Assembly: GCF_000687475.1 (NCBI RefSeq)
Contig: NC_057318.1
Location: 868,001-932,000 of the forward strand
Reading direction: 5' to 3'
Source of the DNA: Ustilaginoidea virens
Taxonomy: Eukaryota; Ascomycota; Sordariomycetes; Hypocreales; Clavicipitaceae
DNA length: 64,000 bases
Within the stretch, counting starts at the first letter, position 1, and every line of letters starts with the position of its first letter. Made by a program: the position numbers and the translations under genes. The notes under the pieces are model-generated. The model worked only from the letters and a program-made list of their open reading frames with translations. It was not told where the DNA came from and did no database searches. Below, in pieces: positions 1 through 9,980 of the stretch.

Positions 1-853
1 GAATTTCCAGCCAAGCTAGCAACGGTGATGGTGTAGCAGCTGTAGCTACCCTTGCTCTCGGGGGGGCTAAGCCGCTCGCTCAAGGTGATGGACGTACATG
101 ATGTGATGATCCTGGATTTGACCTCATGGATCCACAAATAATGATGTAGGGATTATGACACTAGCATCTTTGGCTTCTTTAACCTGATTCATCCGGCCCG
201 GCGTAACGGAGGCATCCTCGTACTGTGCTCATGCTCGTGCTGTGCTCATGCTCGTGCTCGTGCTCGTGATTCGGAAGGGAGGCCAAAAGAGGGGAAGTTC
301 CAGACGCGTAAAGCGGCACGCTGCAGCTTGTTTATCATAGGCTGGTAGCAGGGCAGCACTCCAGGCGCAGCGTCTAGTCGTTTATACTTTGTACTGACCG
401 AGGGATTTTACCTCGTGCAAATTGGAAGCGATGTGCTGAGGGTGGAAAGCAAGAGTACCATAGTATCGCCAAGTCGTCAAGGTGTACAATAAGTCAATGA
501 CAAGAAGAAGAAGCCGCTCGACAGCCTAATGGCGCTAGAAAGGAGTACGCCAATGAGCAGCGTGGACAAGGAGGCGATGACATTATTGTAAAGAGAATAG
601 ACTTTATATTCTAAGAGACGGAAACTTGGTCGACCGGTCAGGTCAATTGGCCTGGCAGTTGCTGGCAGTTGCTGGCAGCTGCGGGCACTTGGTTGTCGCC
701 AGTCGTGGACAGGTGTTGCACAGAAAAAGCAAACCAGACGGCCTACAAGCATTCCCTAATCCCTGAATTCAAAAATTTGCCGATGCAATGAAGCTGCAGT
801 AGAAGCCGGTGCTAAAAAAAAAAAAGAACGCGCACTTTGGGCCCAAGATATAA
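1..853. other. Intergenic, no gene seen
   Basis: No coding region with family resemblance or convincing splice structure is visible. About 223-268 holds an imperfect repeat of a 'tgctcatgctcg'-like unit. About 650-680 holds a short direct repeat of 'ctggcagttg'. The right end is the 3' flank of the minus-strand tRNA-Cys. Confidence 0.6.
814..825 (-). terminator. Pol III terminator of tRNA-Cys copy 1
   Basis: Twelve A residues on the plus strand read as T12 on the minus strand, about 28 nt past the 3' end of the minus-strand tRNA-Cys. Runs of four or more T are the normal RNA polymerase III stop signal. Confidence 0.6.
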
Positions 854-926
854 AGTTCGAACCCGGATTTGAACCGGGGACTTCGGGATTTGCAATCCCA
901 CACGCTAACCACTGCGTCACTCGAAC
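854..926 (-). tRNA. tRNA-Cys (GCA), copy 1
   Basis: A 73-nt cloverleaf folds on the minus strand. The acceptor stem is GTTCGAG paired with TTCGAAC (one G-T at the base), with discriminator T. The anticodon stem TGGGA/TCCCG holds the seven-base loop TTGCAAA, giving anticodon GCA. The T arm is CCCGG, loop TTCAAAT, CCGGG. No intron is present and CCA is not encoded, as expected for a nuclear eukaryotic gene. A second copy lies 417 bp away in inverted orientation. Confidence 0.9.
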
Positions 927-1343
927 TTGGATTCCGTCGGCTTTTAATGTACACTATACCCTTAGCGATTCGCTGGCCACGGAAACCTAGCTTAGTCGGG
1001 GAACCCTGCATCATCGACAACGGCATTACTAGCAACCTTGACTTGGCGCACACCTCGAGATATCCATCAAGGGAATCACTGACCAAGAAGACAGCACAAG
1101 ATAGGAGCTCAGCAAATGTATGGCGTAGGGTTGATAGCCTAGGAGACGTGCTCTGAAACAACCTTGAAGTGGAAAGCCAAGGCAAGAATAGGGCATTCTG
1201 CAGATGACTCTGAACGGTCGCATCCAAATTCTAAACGCGCACAAGTTGTTGAGACGGGGCAGAAAAACGAATGAGCCTCTGGCAACCGTGACTCGAACAG
1301 TTGAGCGGCTGTATATAAGCAGGATTTGCTATCTGTCTTTCAA
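927..1343. other. Spacer between inverted tRNA-Cys genes
   Basis: This is the 417-bp shared 5' flank of the two head-to-head tRNA-Cys genes. Short open frames occur on both strands but none shows family resemblance or splice structure. No other feature is seen. Confidence 0.6.
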
Positions 1344-1416
1344 GTTCGAGTGACGCAGCGGTTAGCGTGTGGGATTGCAAATCCCGAAGTCCTTGGTTCA
1401 ATTCCGAGCTCGAACT
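1344..1416 (+). tRNA. tRNA-Cys (GCA), copy 2
   Basis: A 73-nt gene nearly identical to copy 1 but on the plus strand. Acceptor GTTCGAG pairs fully with CTCGAAC, discriminator T. The anticodon arm is identical (loop TTGCAAA, anticodon GCA). The T stem differs from copy 1 (CTTGG/CCGAG against CCCGG/CCGGG) yet still pairs, with one T-G wobble. The last acceptor pair is G-C instead of G-T. Differences that keep pairing suggest both copies are under selection as functional tRNAs. Confidence 0.9.
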
Positions 1417-1424
1417 AGCGTAAC

Positions 1425-1430
1425 TTTTTT
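1425..1430 (+). terminator. Pol III terminator of tRNA-Cys copy 2
   Basis: A run of six T starts 9 nt after the 3' end of the plus-strand tRNA-Cys, the expected distance and form for an RNA polymerase III stop. Confidence 0.7.
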
Positions 1431-1734
1431 CCGTCAGGTTCGATGCATTTTTCCCACTTGGCTGACAATTTCTTTTTTTGCCCTCTCGTTCAAAGTACAG
1501 ATATCATATAGGTCGTGTCTTTCAGTCAATTTGGCACACCTTCTTTGTACCTGCATTACCTGTTGCACTCCACCACCCTACCTTTGCATGACAACCCCAG
1601 AAGTATCTTTAACATTGCGCCTTGGGTTTACTCGAGACGTCACAGAAGCACGGCGTTCTACATCAGATCCACCACTAAGCAAGTTGGACGTCTAGCTTGG
1701 GTCTGGTAGGTAGGCATTTGAATTGCCAGCAAAT

Positions 1735-3870
1735 TTACAGCCGGCTGGTCGGAGCACCACCACCTAGGGCGCCGCTCATCACCGGCGGCCCTGGCGCATC
1801 CCCCCCACGCAAGACCAAGTCCCGACCCCCCTTTGTCCCCCACCACGCCACACCGATCATCGATCGTTCCACGTCCATCTCCCCGTTGGCAAGCATGTCC
1901 CAGAACCTCTTCTTCACAGCGGCCTTGATTTGCGGATCCTCCAGCTCCTGCATCGCCCTGGCCGTAATGTCCAGCCACTCCTCCACCAGGGCGAGGGGGA
2001 CGCACGGCAACGAGTCAACCAGGGTCATGAGCAGGGCGCCCTGCTCCGACAGCGGTTCCTGCCGCGCCTCCTCGCCGGCTCGGGATGCCGCGTCTGGGCC
2101 GGCCGACGACGGTGGCAGCAGGTGCGTGCTGGCCGCGCCGATGCTGGCGCGCAGCATCTCCAGCAGCGTCTCGGACAGGTGGGGTTCCGCAGCGGCAATG
2201 GGGAAGGGCGGCGACACGACCTGCATGACGGTCTTGAAGGCGAGGCGGAACTGGCGCGGCGATAAGTGCCGGGGAAACGACTCGAACAGCTTGACGATGT
2301 AGAACGGGGCGATTCTGGCGGTCAGCGCGCCGTGCTGGGGGCACGCGAGGACCGACAGGATGGCGCTGTGGGCCGCCTCGAAGGTCTCGGCCACGGACGG
2401 CGTCATGGGTCCTTCCTGCTGGGACAGGTACGCGAGGGCGGGCTTGACGACGAGCGACTCGCAGGCGTCGGTGGACAGGCAGAGCGGGAGATGCTCCGCG
2501 ACGTTGAGGTAGTACAGGTCCAGGGTCCGGTCGAGGTGCGTCGCCGTCGCCGTCGCCGCCGCCGCCGCCGAGGAGGAGGAGGAGGAGGAGGAGTCGGGCG
2601 GCGGCTGAATGTCGCGCAGGAACGCCTCGGCGGCGGGGCCGTCGCGGCCCAGGACATCCAGCGACGCCATGTAGGCGAACGTGTAGGCCTGGAAGGCGCT
2701 GTTGCCGTCGCGGCTCGACATGAAGAACATGTTGCGCAGGATCAGCAGCGACCTGGCGGCGACGACGCCGGGGCCCACGGCGCGCGCGACGAGCATGCGC
2801 GCGTCCAGCAGGCCGCGCGCCACGATGGCCTGCAGGACCGCCGTGACGGCAAACACGAGCTTCCGCAGCACCCGCCACAGCAGCGGCCAGGCGGTGCGCA
2901 GCGTCTCCGGGCTCAGGCGGGCGCCCTCGCACGCGGGGTCGACGCCGCTGAAGCGGCCGCGGCGCCACGAGTCGAGCGCCCGGCCGGTAAAGACCAGCAG
3001 GGCCTCCTGGGCCTGCAGCACCGCCGGGGCGTCATGCGCGTGCCGCGCCGCAAAGGCCGCCAGCTTGGCCACGGGGCCCATGTTGGCCATCAGCGGCTGC
3101 TTCTCCATCTCCCGCAGCAGCTGGCAGGAGGGGGAGTGCGGCGGCCACGACAGCAGCAGCACGTCGTCGCCCGGCGCGACGTCCCGGTCGACGGCGCGGA
3201 GGAACCGGGCGTCGCAGAAGCCCTCCTCGCCGGTGATGGCCCACACGGCCGCGGGGAGCAGCGCGTCGCAGTCCACCTGCGCTGCGTGGTGCTCCGAGAG
3301 CAGCGGCAGGGCGAGGCTGAGCGCGGCGACAACCGCCGCCGCCGCCGCCGCCGCCGCCTCCGTCGCGGGGCCGTTGTCGACGTCGACGTCGACGTCCCCC
3401 CGGAGCGCGAGGTTGGCGGCCGTCACCACGGCTCGCTCGAGCGTGCCGCGCAGCGACCGCGGCAGGGCGCGTCGGCCGCCGCCCTCCATGCCCAGAAGCA
3501 CGCCGGTCAGGACGAGCAGGTGCTGCCAGCGGCGCGACCGGCCGTCCGCCCCCTTGACCACGGCCCTCGTCCATTTCTCGCAGCTCAGGCCGCCGCCCGG
3601 GGGGTGGCGGCCGTCGGCCTCGCGGTCGCGCACGCGGGCGGCGGCGGCGTTGTAGATGCTAATGACTCGCATGGCGGTTCGCGCTCCGTCCCGGCGGTGC
3701 CAGATGGCCGGGGCGGTCAGCAGCTGCGAGGTGAGGACGCCGAGGTTGAGCGGGTTGGACAGCTGCGTCAGCAGGTGCACCGTGGTGCCGATGATTTGGT
3801 CCGTCTTTTCGGCATCGTGGACGTCCTGGTAGTGCTGCAGGACGATGTTGAGCAGTCCTTCGGCTGGCAT
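1735..3870 (-). CDS. PEX8: Peroxin 8 (intraperoxisomal import factor PEX8)
   Basis: The product is a single-exon protein of 711 aa, close to the usual length of filamentous-fungal Pex8. In that family the protein sits on the inner face of the peroxisomal membrane and links the docking and RING complexes of the matrix-protein import machine. The N-terminal part (about residues 30-75, with a 'LTAPAIWHRRDG' stretch) matches the conserved start of fungal Pex8 as I remember it. The protein ends in Ser-Arg-Leu, a PTS1-type signal, as expected for Pex8. The middle holds Ala-, Ser- and Asp-rich low-complexity stretches from GC-rich triplet runs (around 2570-2595 and 3330-3360). The ATG at 3870 is chosen because family similarity begins right after it. 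It diverges from the TMEM170-like gene across 381 bp. The name rests on the N-terminal match plus the PTS1 end; catalytic motifs are not expected. Confidence 0.8.
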   Translation of the reverse strand: MPAEGLLNIVLQHYQDVHDAEKTDQIIGTTVHLLTQLSNPLNLGVLTSQLLTAPAIWHRRDGARTAMRVISIYNAAAARVRDREADGRHPPGGGLSCEKWTRAVVKGADGRSRRWQHLLVLTGVLLGMEGGGRRALPRSLRGTLERAVVTAANLALRGDVDVDVDNGPATEAAAAAAAAVVAALSLALPLLSEHHAAQVDCDALLPAAVWAITGEEGFCDARFLRAVDRDVAPGDDVLLLSWPPHSPSCQLLREMEKQPLMANMGPVAKLAAFAARHAHDAPAVLQAQEALLVFTGRALDSWRRGRFSGVDPACEGARLSPETLRTAWPLLWRVLRKLVFAVTAVLQAIVARGLLDARMLVARAVGPGVVAARSLLILRNMFFMSSRDGNSAFQAYTFAYMASLDVLGRDGPAAEAFLRDIQPPPDSSSSSSSSAAAAATATATHLDRTLDLYYLNVAEHLPLCLSTDACESLVVKPALAYLSQQEGPMTPSVAETFEAAHSAILSVLACPQHGALTARIAPFYIVKLFESFPRHLSPRQFRLAFKTVMQVVSPPFPIAAAEPHLSETLLEMLRASIGAASTHLLPPSSAGPDAASRAGEEARQEPLSEQGALLMTLVDSLPCVPLALVEEWLDITARAMQELEDPQIKAAVKKRFWDMLANGEMDVERSMIGVAWWGTKGGRDLVLRGGDAPGPPVMSGALGGGAPTSRL

Positions 3871-4251
3871 GGTGATGGCATCGGCCTCGAGGAGCCAAGT
3901 GCAGATGTTTCCATGTTTCGTTCAGGCCAAGGGCCGCCCAGCAAGGGCCTTTTGTGCCGAGGCCTGCTCTGACCTGGGCGGTTGGCCAATGGGGATGCCG
4001 CAGCCACGATTTCCTGCACCTGCAAGTGGGGGCGGTGAGCAGCTACCGTATGTAACCTCCACAGAACTTTCTGCCAAGCTCCAACTCGTAAGCATCATCA
4101 CCATCATCAATCAAACATCCGGCCCAGTCGCCCTTCCAACGCGCCCAGCAGCCAGCCAGCATCCCAACTAGCCATGACGAATCTCCCACTCGACTGCTCG
4201 CACCCCGGTCGGCACTGACGGCGCGCCCCGTAACCTCCCTTTCCCTCCGCC
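3871..4251. promoter_or_regulatory. Bidirectional promoter, PEX8 / TMEM170-like
   Basis: The 381 bp between the divergent start codons must hold both promoters. There is no clear TATA box. A 'catcatcaccatcatcaa' stretch lies near 4093-4110. No known peroxisome-regulator site could be assigned with confidence. Confidence 0.5.
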
Positions 4252-4759
4252 ATGTCGTACCCCGGCGACCCCCCGGCCGACTACGAGACGCCGTCCTTCC
4301 CGTCGCTCAACGTCCGCACCCTGCAGGACTTCACGCCCCAGCGGACCTACACGCTCTACTACATCTCGGACGTGTGGAAGTTCACCGTCATGTGGACCCT
4401 CCTCACCTACACGTTCTTCCACCTCGGCGCCGTGCTCGTGGCCCTGTTCAGCCACGGGTTGAACAAGGCGTCGTGGCGGTTCCTGTGGGCCGTGCCCATC
4501 ACCTACCTCCTCACCGCGGGCATCGAGGCCGTCCTGGCCGGCAGCATCGTCGGGCTCGTGTACGTATCTGTCCGGCCGGGGAGCTTGAAAAGTGGCGATG
4601 CTGACGCGCAGGGGGAGGGGGGGGGGGGGGGGGGGCAGGCTCGGAGCGGTGTACAAAGCCGGGTACTACGAGATGAACACGTGGATCCCCTGCACGTGGG
4701 GGTTCATCAACGTCCTGGTTCTGATCATCTCGTCCTTTTCCGTGAACGGGGGTCTCTGA
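4252..4759 (+). CDS. TMEM170-family integral membrane protein
   Basis: Two exons, 4252-4559 and 4639-4759, encode 142 aa. The protein has three hydrophobic segments (about residues 40-62, 75-102 and 118-138) and a short soluble N terminus. This fits the transmembrane-170 family, linked in animals to ER and nuclear-envelope shape; the fungal members are little studied. The second exon restores the conserved 'AGYYEMNTWIPCTWGFIN' region and ends at TGA 4757-4759. The donor is GTACGT at 4560; the acceptor CAG at 4636-4638 follows a run of 19 G inside the intron. An AG at about 4610 lies too close to the likely branch site CTGAC to be used. Reading through the intron loses the conserved C terminus. 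The family is fairly certain; function in fungi is unknown. Confidence 0.8.
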
Positions 4760-5435
4760 GGCGTCAAGGGCGCGCGGGTTGGCCGGGGCAAGGTGCAGTC
4801 TGGCGGATTTGCGTGCTGGGGAGAGAACGCGGTTCGAGAGGCACGGGGGCGTTGGCATGCGAGGCGGGCCAACTCGGGCGGATATACCATGTGGCTGGCT
4901 GGACGATATGGGCCACGGGCTTCGCATCCAACACCTAGCGCAAGCAAAATACCCAAAATGCCTTGGGGGCAGAAAGTTTACAATGTACTCAATGCTCATG
5001 CCGGCCGTGCAGTCCTGTGCAGCGCAGCCTTTACATCCTCGTCTGCAAGCCCCGCCACAGTCGCCAAGCCACGCGCCAGCCACGGGCTCATGCACCACCA
5101 ACCGTTGCGCCTCGTCGATAAAACCTTTCCCTCGCGATGCGCCTCGCTACCTATTGTCCTGCAAGTAAACAATCGCAATCCAATCTCATACGGAGCGCAC
5201 GCTTGCCAGCCGCTGTCCCTCAGGATCGCCCAGGGAATCCTCGCTCCGCCGTTCTTTATAGCCGGACCGCATCCCCCCTTCCACGCTCTCGTTTCCACAC
5301 ACTCCTCTCTCGTCACAACCAGCCCGCGCTTCATCATGACCACCACCTAACCTAAACTTGTCACAATCCCTCCTTCCCCCCAAAACTGCCGCCAAAATAG
5401 ACTAATAAAGAGAACAAAAAAACCCCCCAGCACCC
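4760..5435. other. Intergenic, STE14 upstream region
   Basis: This holds the 3' flank of the TMEM170-like gene and the upstream region of STE14. The last 150 bp before the STE14 start are C/T-rich, typical of fungal promoters and leaders. No gene is seen. Confidence 0.6.
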
Positions 5436-6254
5436 ATGTCCTCCGCCAACACCCCCGGGCAACACCCTCCTACGTGGTCGCTCGACTTCGGACCCCGACA
5501 CACCCGCCCGCCAGCCCCCCAACAGCCGACCCGTCATCTCGCCCATGTCTACCCTCACCAACCCATGTCCCTCTCCGGCATCTCTCTTCGAGCCTTCCTC
5601 CTCGGAGCCGCCTTCTCGCTGGGCCTCCTGTCCGCCGTGCTTGTCCTCGCGCTCACGTCCTCGCCCCTCTGGCGCATCCCCTTCTTCCTCGCCTGCCTGT
5701 CCCTCTTCCACTTCCTCGAGTTCTGGAGCACCGCGCGCCGCAACACCCCCGAGGCCACTGTCAACGCCTTCCTCCTCACTGCCAACTGGCCCGCGTACCC
5801 GGTCGCCCACGCCGCCGCCGTCCTGGAGTGCCTGGCCACCTGCCTGCTGTTCCCCGGCCGGCGCTGGGCGGCCCCCCCGGTGGACAAGGCCCTCCTCGCG
5901 GCCGGGCTGGGCATGGTCGTGGCGGGGCAGGCCGTGCGCTCCGTGGCCATGCTGCATGCCGGGGCGAGCTTCAACCACACCGTGCAGACGAAAAAGGCGG
6001 ACTCGCATAGGCTGGTCACGACGGGCGTCTACGGTGTGCTGCGGCATCCTGGCTACTTTGGCTTCTTCTACTGGGGCTTGGGGACCCAGCTGGTTCTGGG
6101 GAATGTGCTCTGCTTCGCGGGGTATAGTTATGTCCTGCACAAGTTTTTCAGCAGTCGAGTCGCGGTGGAGGAGAGGAAGCTGGTGGAGTTTTTCGGAGAC
6201 GAGTATGTCGAGTACCGGCGGAGGGTTGGTACCATGATACCGTTTGTAGGATGA
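5436..6254 (+). CDS. STE14: Protein-S-isoprenylcysteine O-methyltransferase (Ste14/ICMT)
   Basis: One exon, 272 aa. The enzyme methylates the C-terminal prenylcysteine of CaaX proteins (a-factor-like pheromone, Ras, Rho) at the ER membrane. Several hydrophobic segments span residues 45-180. The C-terminal third carries the family signature: 'TTGVYGVLRHPGYFGFFYW' (about 191-209), then 'VAVEERKLVEFFGDEY' (about 240-255) and the ending 'RRRVGTMIPFVG'. These include the Arg-His-Pro and Glu-Glu residues that bind S-adenosylmethionine in this family. The first ATG (5436) is used; Met44 is an in-frame alternative, but fungal homologues also carry a variable 40-50 residue leader. The gene faces DGAT1, with 265 bp between stop codons. 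Confidence 0.92.
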   Translation: MSSANTPGQHPPTWSLDFGPRHTRPPAPQQPTRHLAHVYPHQPMSLSGISLRAFLLGAAFSLGLLSAVLVLALTSSPLWRIPFFLACLSLFHFLEFWSTARRNTPEATVNAFLLTANWPAYPVAHAAAVLECLATCLLFPGRRWAAPPVDKALLAAGLGMVVAGQAVRSVAMLHAGASFNHTVQTKKADSHRLVTTGVYGVLRHPGYFGFFYWGLGTQLVLGNVLCFAGYSYVLHKFFSSRVAVEERKLVEFFGDEYVEYRRRVGTMIPFVG

Positions 6255-6519
6255 CGTGGATGAGGTTACGCGGGGCATGATTTCATGGCGAAAGCTGTAG
6301 CTGTCACTAGAGGCAATGGGCAAGACGTCTTTTGAGTCGGGCGGTCAACGTTTCGTCTCTTCAAGATAGCTAGCCAGCTGCGTTGTGTAAAGGACTGACT
6401 GACTGAATGCCCCCGCTAAACAGAAAAGGAAAAAAAAGTGTCGTCACGGTCATTCACCCACTACCCGCTTCTTCTTTTACTTCTTTTTCCCGTTTTACTC
6501 TTTTGCTGTCCGAAACACT

Positions 6520-8344
6520 TCAAGTCTGCGACACAAGCCCCGACCGTCGACTGACACTGCCATACTTGGCTTGCCAGGCATAAAAGTACATCAATGCTGC
6601 GAAGGGCTGGCCAAATATGGTAAAGGAAACCCAGAAAATCACGTTGCCCATAACTCGGCCTGTATGTCCCCACCTCATCTTTTCCAATGGTGCTGTGATG
6701 GCAATAAGGGGAAGCTGCAAGAACATTCCCAAAAAGGCGACGCCTGTCATGGATTCTTCTTAGCTTACCAACGGCAGATTCAAGATGGGGAAAGAAATTA
6801 AAACAGAGGTGGAAAAAGAAAAAAAGAAAAAGAAGAAGAAGAAAGAAAACCTACCGATAATGTTGTGGGTGGGAACGCCCACAAGCACTTCGTGCAGCAC
6901 GGCGGAAACGAAAAAGACGGTGCCGCTAGCAGCCCAGGGGCTCCATCCCCTACCGACCATGGGAACGTATACATGGCGCTTGAAATACGTGTAGACGGGC
7001 TTGTTCCACGTCCTCCAGTAGCCTCCCAAGCTTTCGCTGTTCCACCAGTCGTCGTAAAAGGAGCGGTCGCCGAAGCGGAGAACCTCGGCAAGGGCGTTCA
7101 GAAAGGACTGGAAAAGAGCAAAAAAGCCGGCCAGCCAGATGACGAGAGAAATGGTGGACAGCTTGAGGAGACGTTCCAGGATCATGACAAAGTCCAGCGA
7201 CGCAATCTTGTCCAGAGAGTTCTGCAGCACCGGAGCGGCGTACTGGAAGCTCGCAAACCAGATGAAGGCGCTGAGGCAAAACACCTCGCCCAGTCTCTTA
7301 AACACAAACACCCATCGAATCTTGTCGGTGCGAGGATAGACGGGCTGGTACACCAGCGTGGGTGCCCACCAGAAATACATGAGGTTGCCAAAGGTGATGT
7401 TGCGTGGGTAGGGGCATTGCGAGTAGAGTTCAGGGACGAGATGGCCCTCGGCCGGGTGCATGTAGGCGTGGCGAAGGTCGCGGTTTGTAAAGGCGTACGA
7501 TGCCGTCTTGAGCGACACAATGAGGGCGTGCATTTCCGTAAGAGTGCCGGCGAGGGGGTGGTGGACGTAGAAGTAGACCACAAAGGTCGTGAGGAAAAGG
7601 GAAAGTGTCATGTTTATGCCATGCGCCCAGGCGATGACCGTCCAGGTCGAATGAAACGGCTTCTGATCATGCTCGGGTTGCGCAGGGGCTCCGGCCTTGA
7701 GGCGCTTTCCAGATGCTCGGGCTTGCTTGGCAGCAGCTAGTTCGATTCCGTATGCGACCAGGAGATGGCAAGGTATCAAGAAGTAGAGAAGTACAGCAAG
7801 AAGAAGATCTTCCTTTTTGTATGAATGGCATCGAAGGCATATCAATACGCCGTACTAAGAGAGTTACTCATGTTAGAGGGATGGTTGGGGGGGAGGGGGG
7901 GGGGGGGTTGATGACACACCTTTTTCAAGTTTTCAATCATCAATCGGACATTGCCCACAACTAGGACCTCGTCAGAAAGAGAAAGCCAAGGAGGTCTGGT
8001 GGTGAGGTCAGGTGTGATGCGGGTGTCGCGCGGGTGCTGGCGGTGGAATGCTCCAGATAGCTTTTACCTAGAACAATAACCATGAGGTTTCGAAAGCCGA
8101 TGAAGCTTGGCGCGGCGTCCGAGTCGTGGCTCAGGCAGGACGGCCGACTCTTGGAGTGCACCGCCGCGACGTGGCGATATTTGCGCTGCGGCGAGGCTTT
8201 GAGCTTTTCGACCGTGGTTCCGTTCTTGGGCTCAACCTCGATCAGGTCTGCGTCTGCGTCAGGCGGCGGATCTTTGCCATTGCGTCGCTTGCTGGCGTGG
8301 CCGTTCATGGTGTCGATGCTCGTGGCCGTGGCCGCCATGCTCAT
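6520..8344 (-). CDS. Diacylglycerol O-acyltransferase, type 1 (MBOAT family)
   Basis: Four exons in transcript order, 8068-8344, 7920-7960, 6855-7854 and 6743-6520, give 513 aa. The enzyme adds acyl-CoA to diacylglycerol, the last step of triacylglycerol synthesis, in the ER membrane. Diagnostic motifs are the acyl-binding 'FYDDWWNSESLGGYWRTW' and the region around the proposed catalytic His, 'SAVLHEVLVGVPTHNIIG', interrupted by intron 3 and continued as 'VAFLGMFLQLPL' in exon 4. The N-terminal 80 residues are polar, followed by many membrane segments. Exon 2 is only 41 nt and encodes the conserved 'VVGNVRLMIENLKK'. Intron 2 contains a long C/G homopolymer; intron 3 is A/T-rich. DGAT1 is preferred over sterol acyltransferase because of the FYxDWWN form and the overall match, but the two subfamilies are close. 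Confidence 0.87.
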
Positions 8345-8928
8345 TATGGCCGAGTAGGCACTGCTTGGGTCTGGTCCGCTATCACTCGCAACAGGGCTGA
8401 CAGAAGAAGCCTAGCTTGAGGTCAATTGGCGCAGTGTCGCGCCGCCAGATGCAGAATGAACCAGACAGGACCGCAGTGCCTTTTGGATTCGGGAATAAAA
8501 AAAAAAGATGGTGAAAAGTTCAAGGGGGCAAAAGAGGGAGTCCGCGGCGACGCTATTGACGAGGCAATGACGACGGCAATTGTGTGGCTGACAACATGCA
8601 ACCTGCTCGAGCTTATCGAAGGGGGCTTCGTGCAACAGGTTACTGGTTACTGGAGTGCCTGGGCCCCAGTCACACCTGCACCTGCGCCACGCCACGCCAC
8701 GCCACGCCATTTCGCAGACACCTGCCCGTGCCAGCGCCCACCAAAAGCGTGCAGCAGCAAGGTGGTTGCAGCAGCAAGATATGTGGTGCAGCAGGGGGCA
8801 TGTGCGTAATCAGCGCGGTTTGCAACATACCAGCCAGACCAGACACTCGGCTTGCAGCAAAAACTGTTGAGTATTTTGCATGCCGGGCCGCCAACATAAC
8901 CGTTCAACGCGGCACTGGGGCCATGGCA

Positions 8929-9014
8929 AGGCGCTTCTCGACACTTCGTGTTATTAGGTACCTACATAAGGCCTCGACAGTAGGCCTGGCGGTTTCTAGT
9001 GTCGAGAAGCGCCT
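8929..9014. repeat. Perfect 17-bp inverted repeat (hairpin)
   Basis: AGGCGCTTCTCGACACT at 8929-8945 is exactly reverse-complemented at 8998-9014, separated by 52 bp. The spacer itself contains the palindrome TAGGTACCTA and a small AGGCCT inverted pair. The layout resembles a miniature inverted-repeat element or a structured RNA. No target-site duplication is obvious. Confidence 0.7.
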
Positions 9015-9593
9015 CGCGATAGGGTGCCAGGGCTGCCGGGGCTGCCAGGGCTGCCAGCATCTTCTGAAAGCCTCGACGCCAAGAATCAGCAATCCCGTCC
9101 AGCTGCAACCTGATGCGTTCTAAAGTTCCGACTTGTATTGACTCTATCCCCCAACTGCTTCCAACCTCGGGAAGTGGCGACAGGCGGCATAACTTGGCTA
9201 CGCGGAAGATAGCGGGGCCGTTAGGGGTCTTGGCGCTAGACAAGCATGTTTTTCTGCGGCCAAGGAGCCAGTCGTTGACAAAGGCGCGGCCTGAGGGCAA
9301 GGATTCACCCGTTTCAGCCATGTGAACGAAAAAATCGAAGCCGGATATGCTGGCCCAGGGGAAGTCATCATCATTCAGGATTCGCATGTCGGCTTCATCC
9401 TTCAAGGATCGTCATAACCTCAGCTGAAAGCATCGTCTTCACGTTCGCTCCGTCATAGAGGACGTTAGATTTTGCAGGCAAATAACCCCAACCCACCGTT
9501 TATATTGATGTCTCGGTGGCGTTCTGCGAGCAAAACGTCACATGATATTCTGTGCTTTGGCGAATCGTATCGTGAGATTTGAGACAGGGCATT

Positions 9594-9602
9594 CCTTTTT
9601 TT

Positions 9603-9634
<32 letters not shown>

Positions 9635-9652
9635 TTCTTTTTTTTTTCTCCC
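9594..9652. repeat. Pyrimidine microsatellite, (CTTT)n
   Basis: A T-rich tract runs into about eight CTTT units and then another T-rich stretch, all on the plus strand upstream of the acetyltransferase gene. Confidence 0.85.
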
Positions 9653-9980
9653 CCTCCTTCCACCCGTATTTTCCCCTTGCGCTACGCTACGCCTGGACGC
9701 GGCGCCCATTGGCCCCAAATTCCATGGCCCAGCTTCTTGAGCGCGGCAGGAGCCACGGCCCTTTGCGGATGACAGACTCCACTTGTCATTCATTAGCGTA
9801 GCGAGCGTGGCTGGTCAAGACGATGGGCTACCCGCCTTGACCACGACCCCTTCACTCATTGAAAGGAAGCATAGTGCAACCGCTGTTTCGTTTTCATCAA
9901 CCATTGGCGTTATTGTTGTAGACCAAGCCCAATTGACTTGACGTCTCCTCTGCAGTCTCCTATTCGTGGCGTCATTCATC

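Larger units (their letters stand above)
8345..9980. other. Intergenic between DGAT1 and acetyltransferase gene
   Basis: About 1.6 kb with no supported gene. It holds a tandem 'gccac' run near 8687-8710, a perfect 17-bp inverted repeat (listed separately), a pyrimidine microsatellite and a TAGGTACCTA palindrome at 8955-8964. The longest ATG-started frame here (minus strand, 9387-8962, about 141 aa) has no recognisable domain and is not annotated. Confidence 0.55.

Noticed and set aside
8962..9387. Minus-strand frame of about 141 codons
   Set aside because: No domain is recognised and it overlaps one arm of the hairpin repeat. A real orphan gene cannot be excluded, but nothing supports it.
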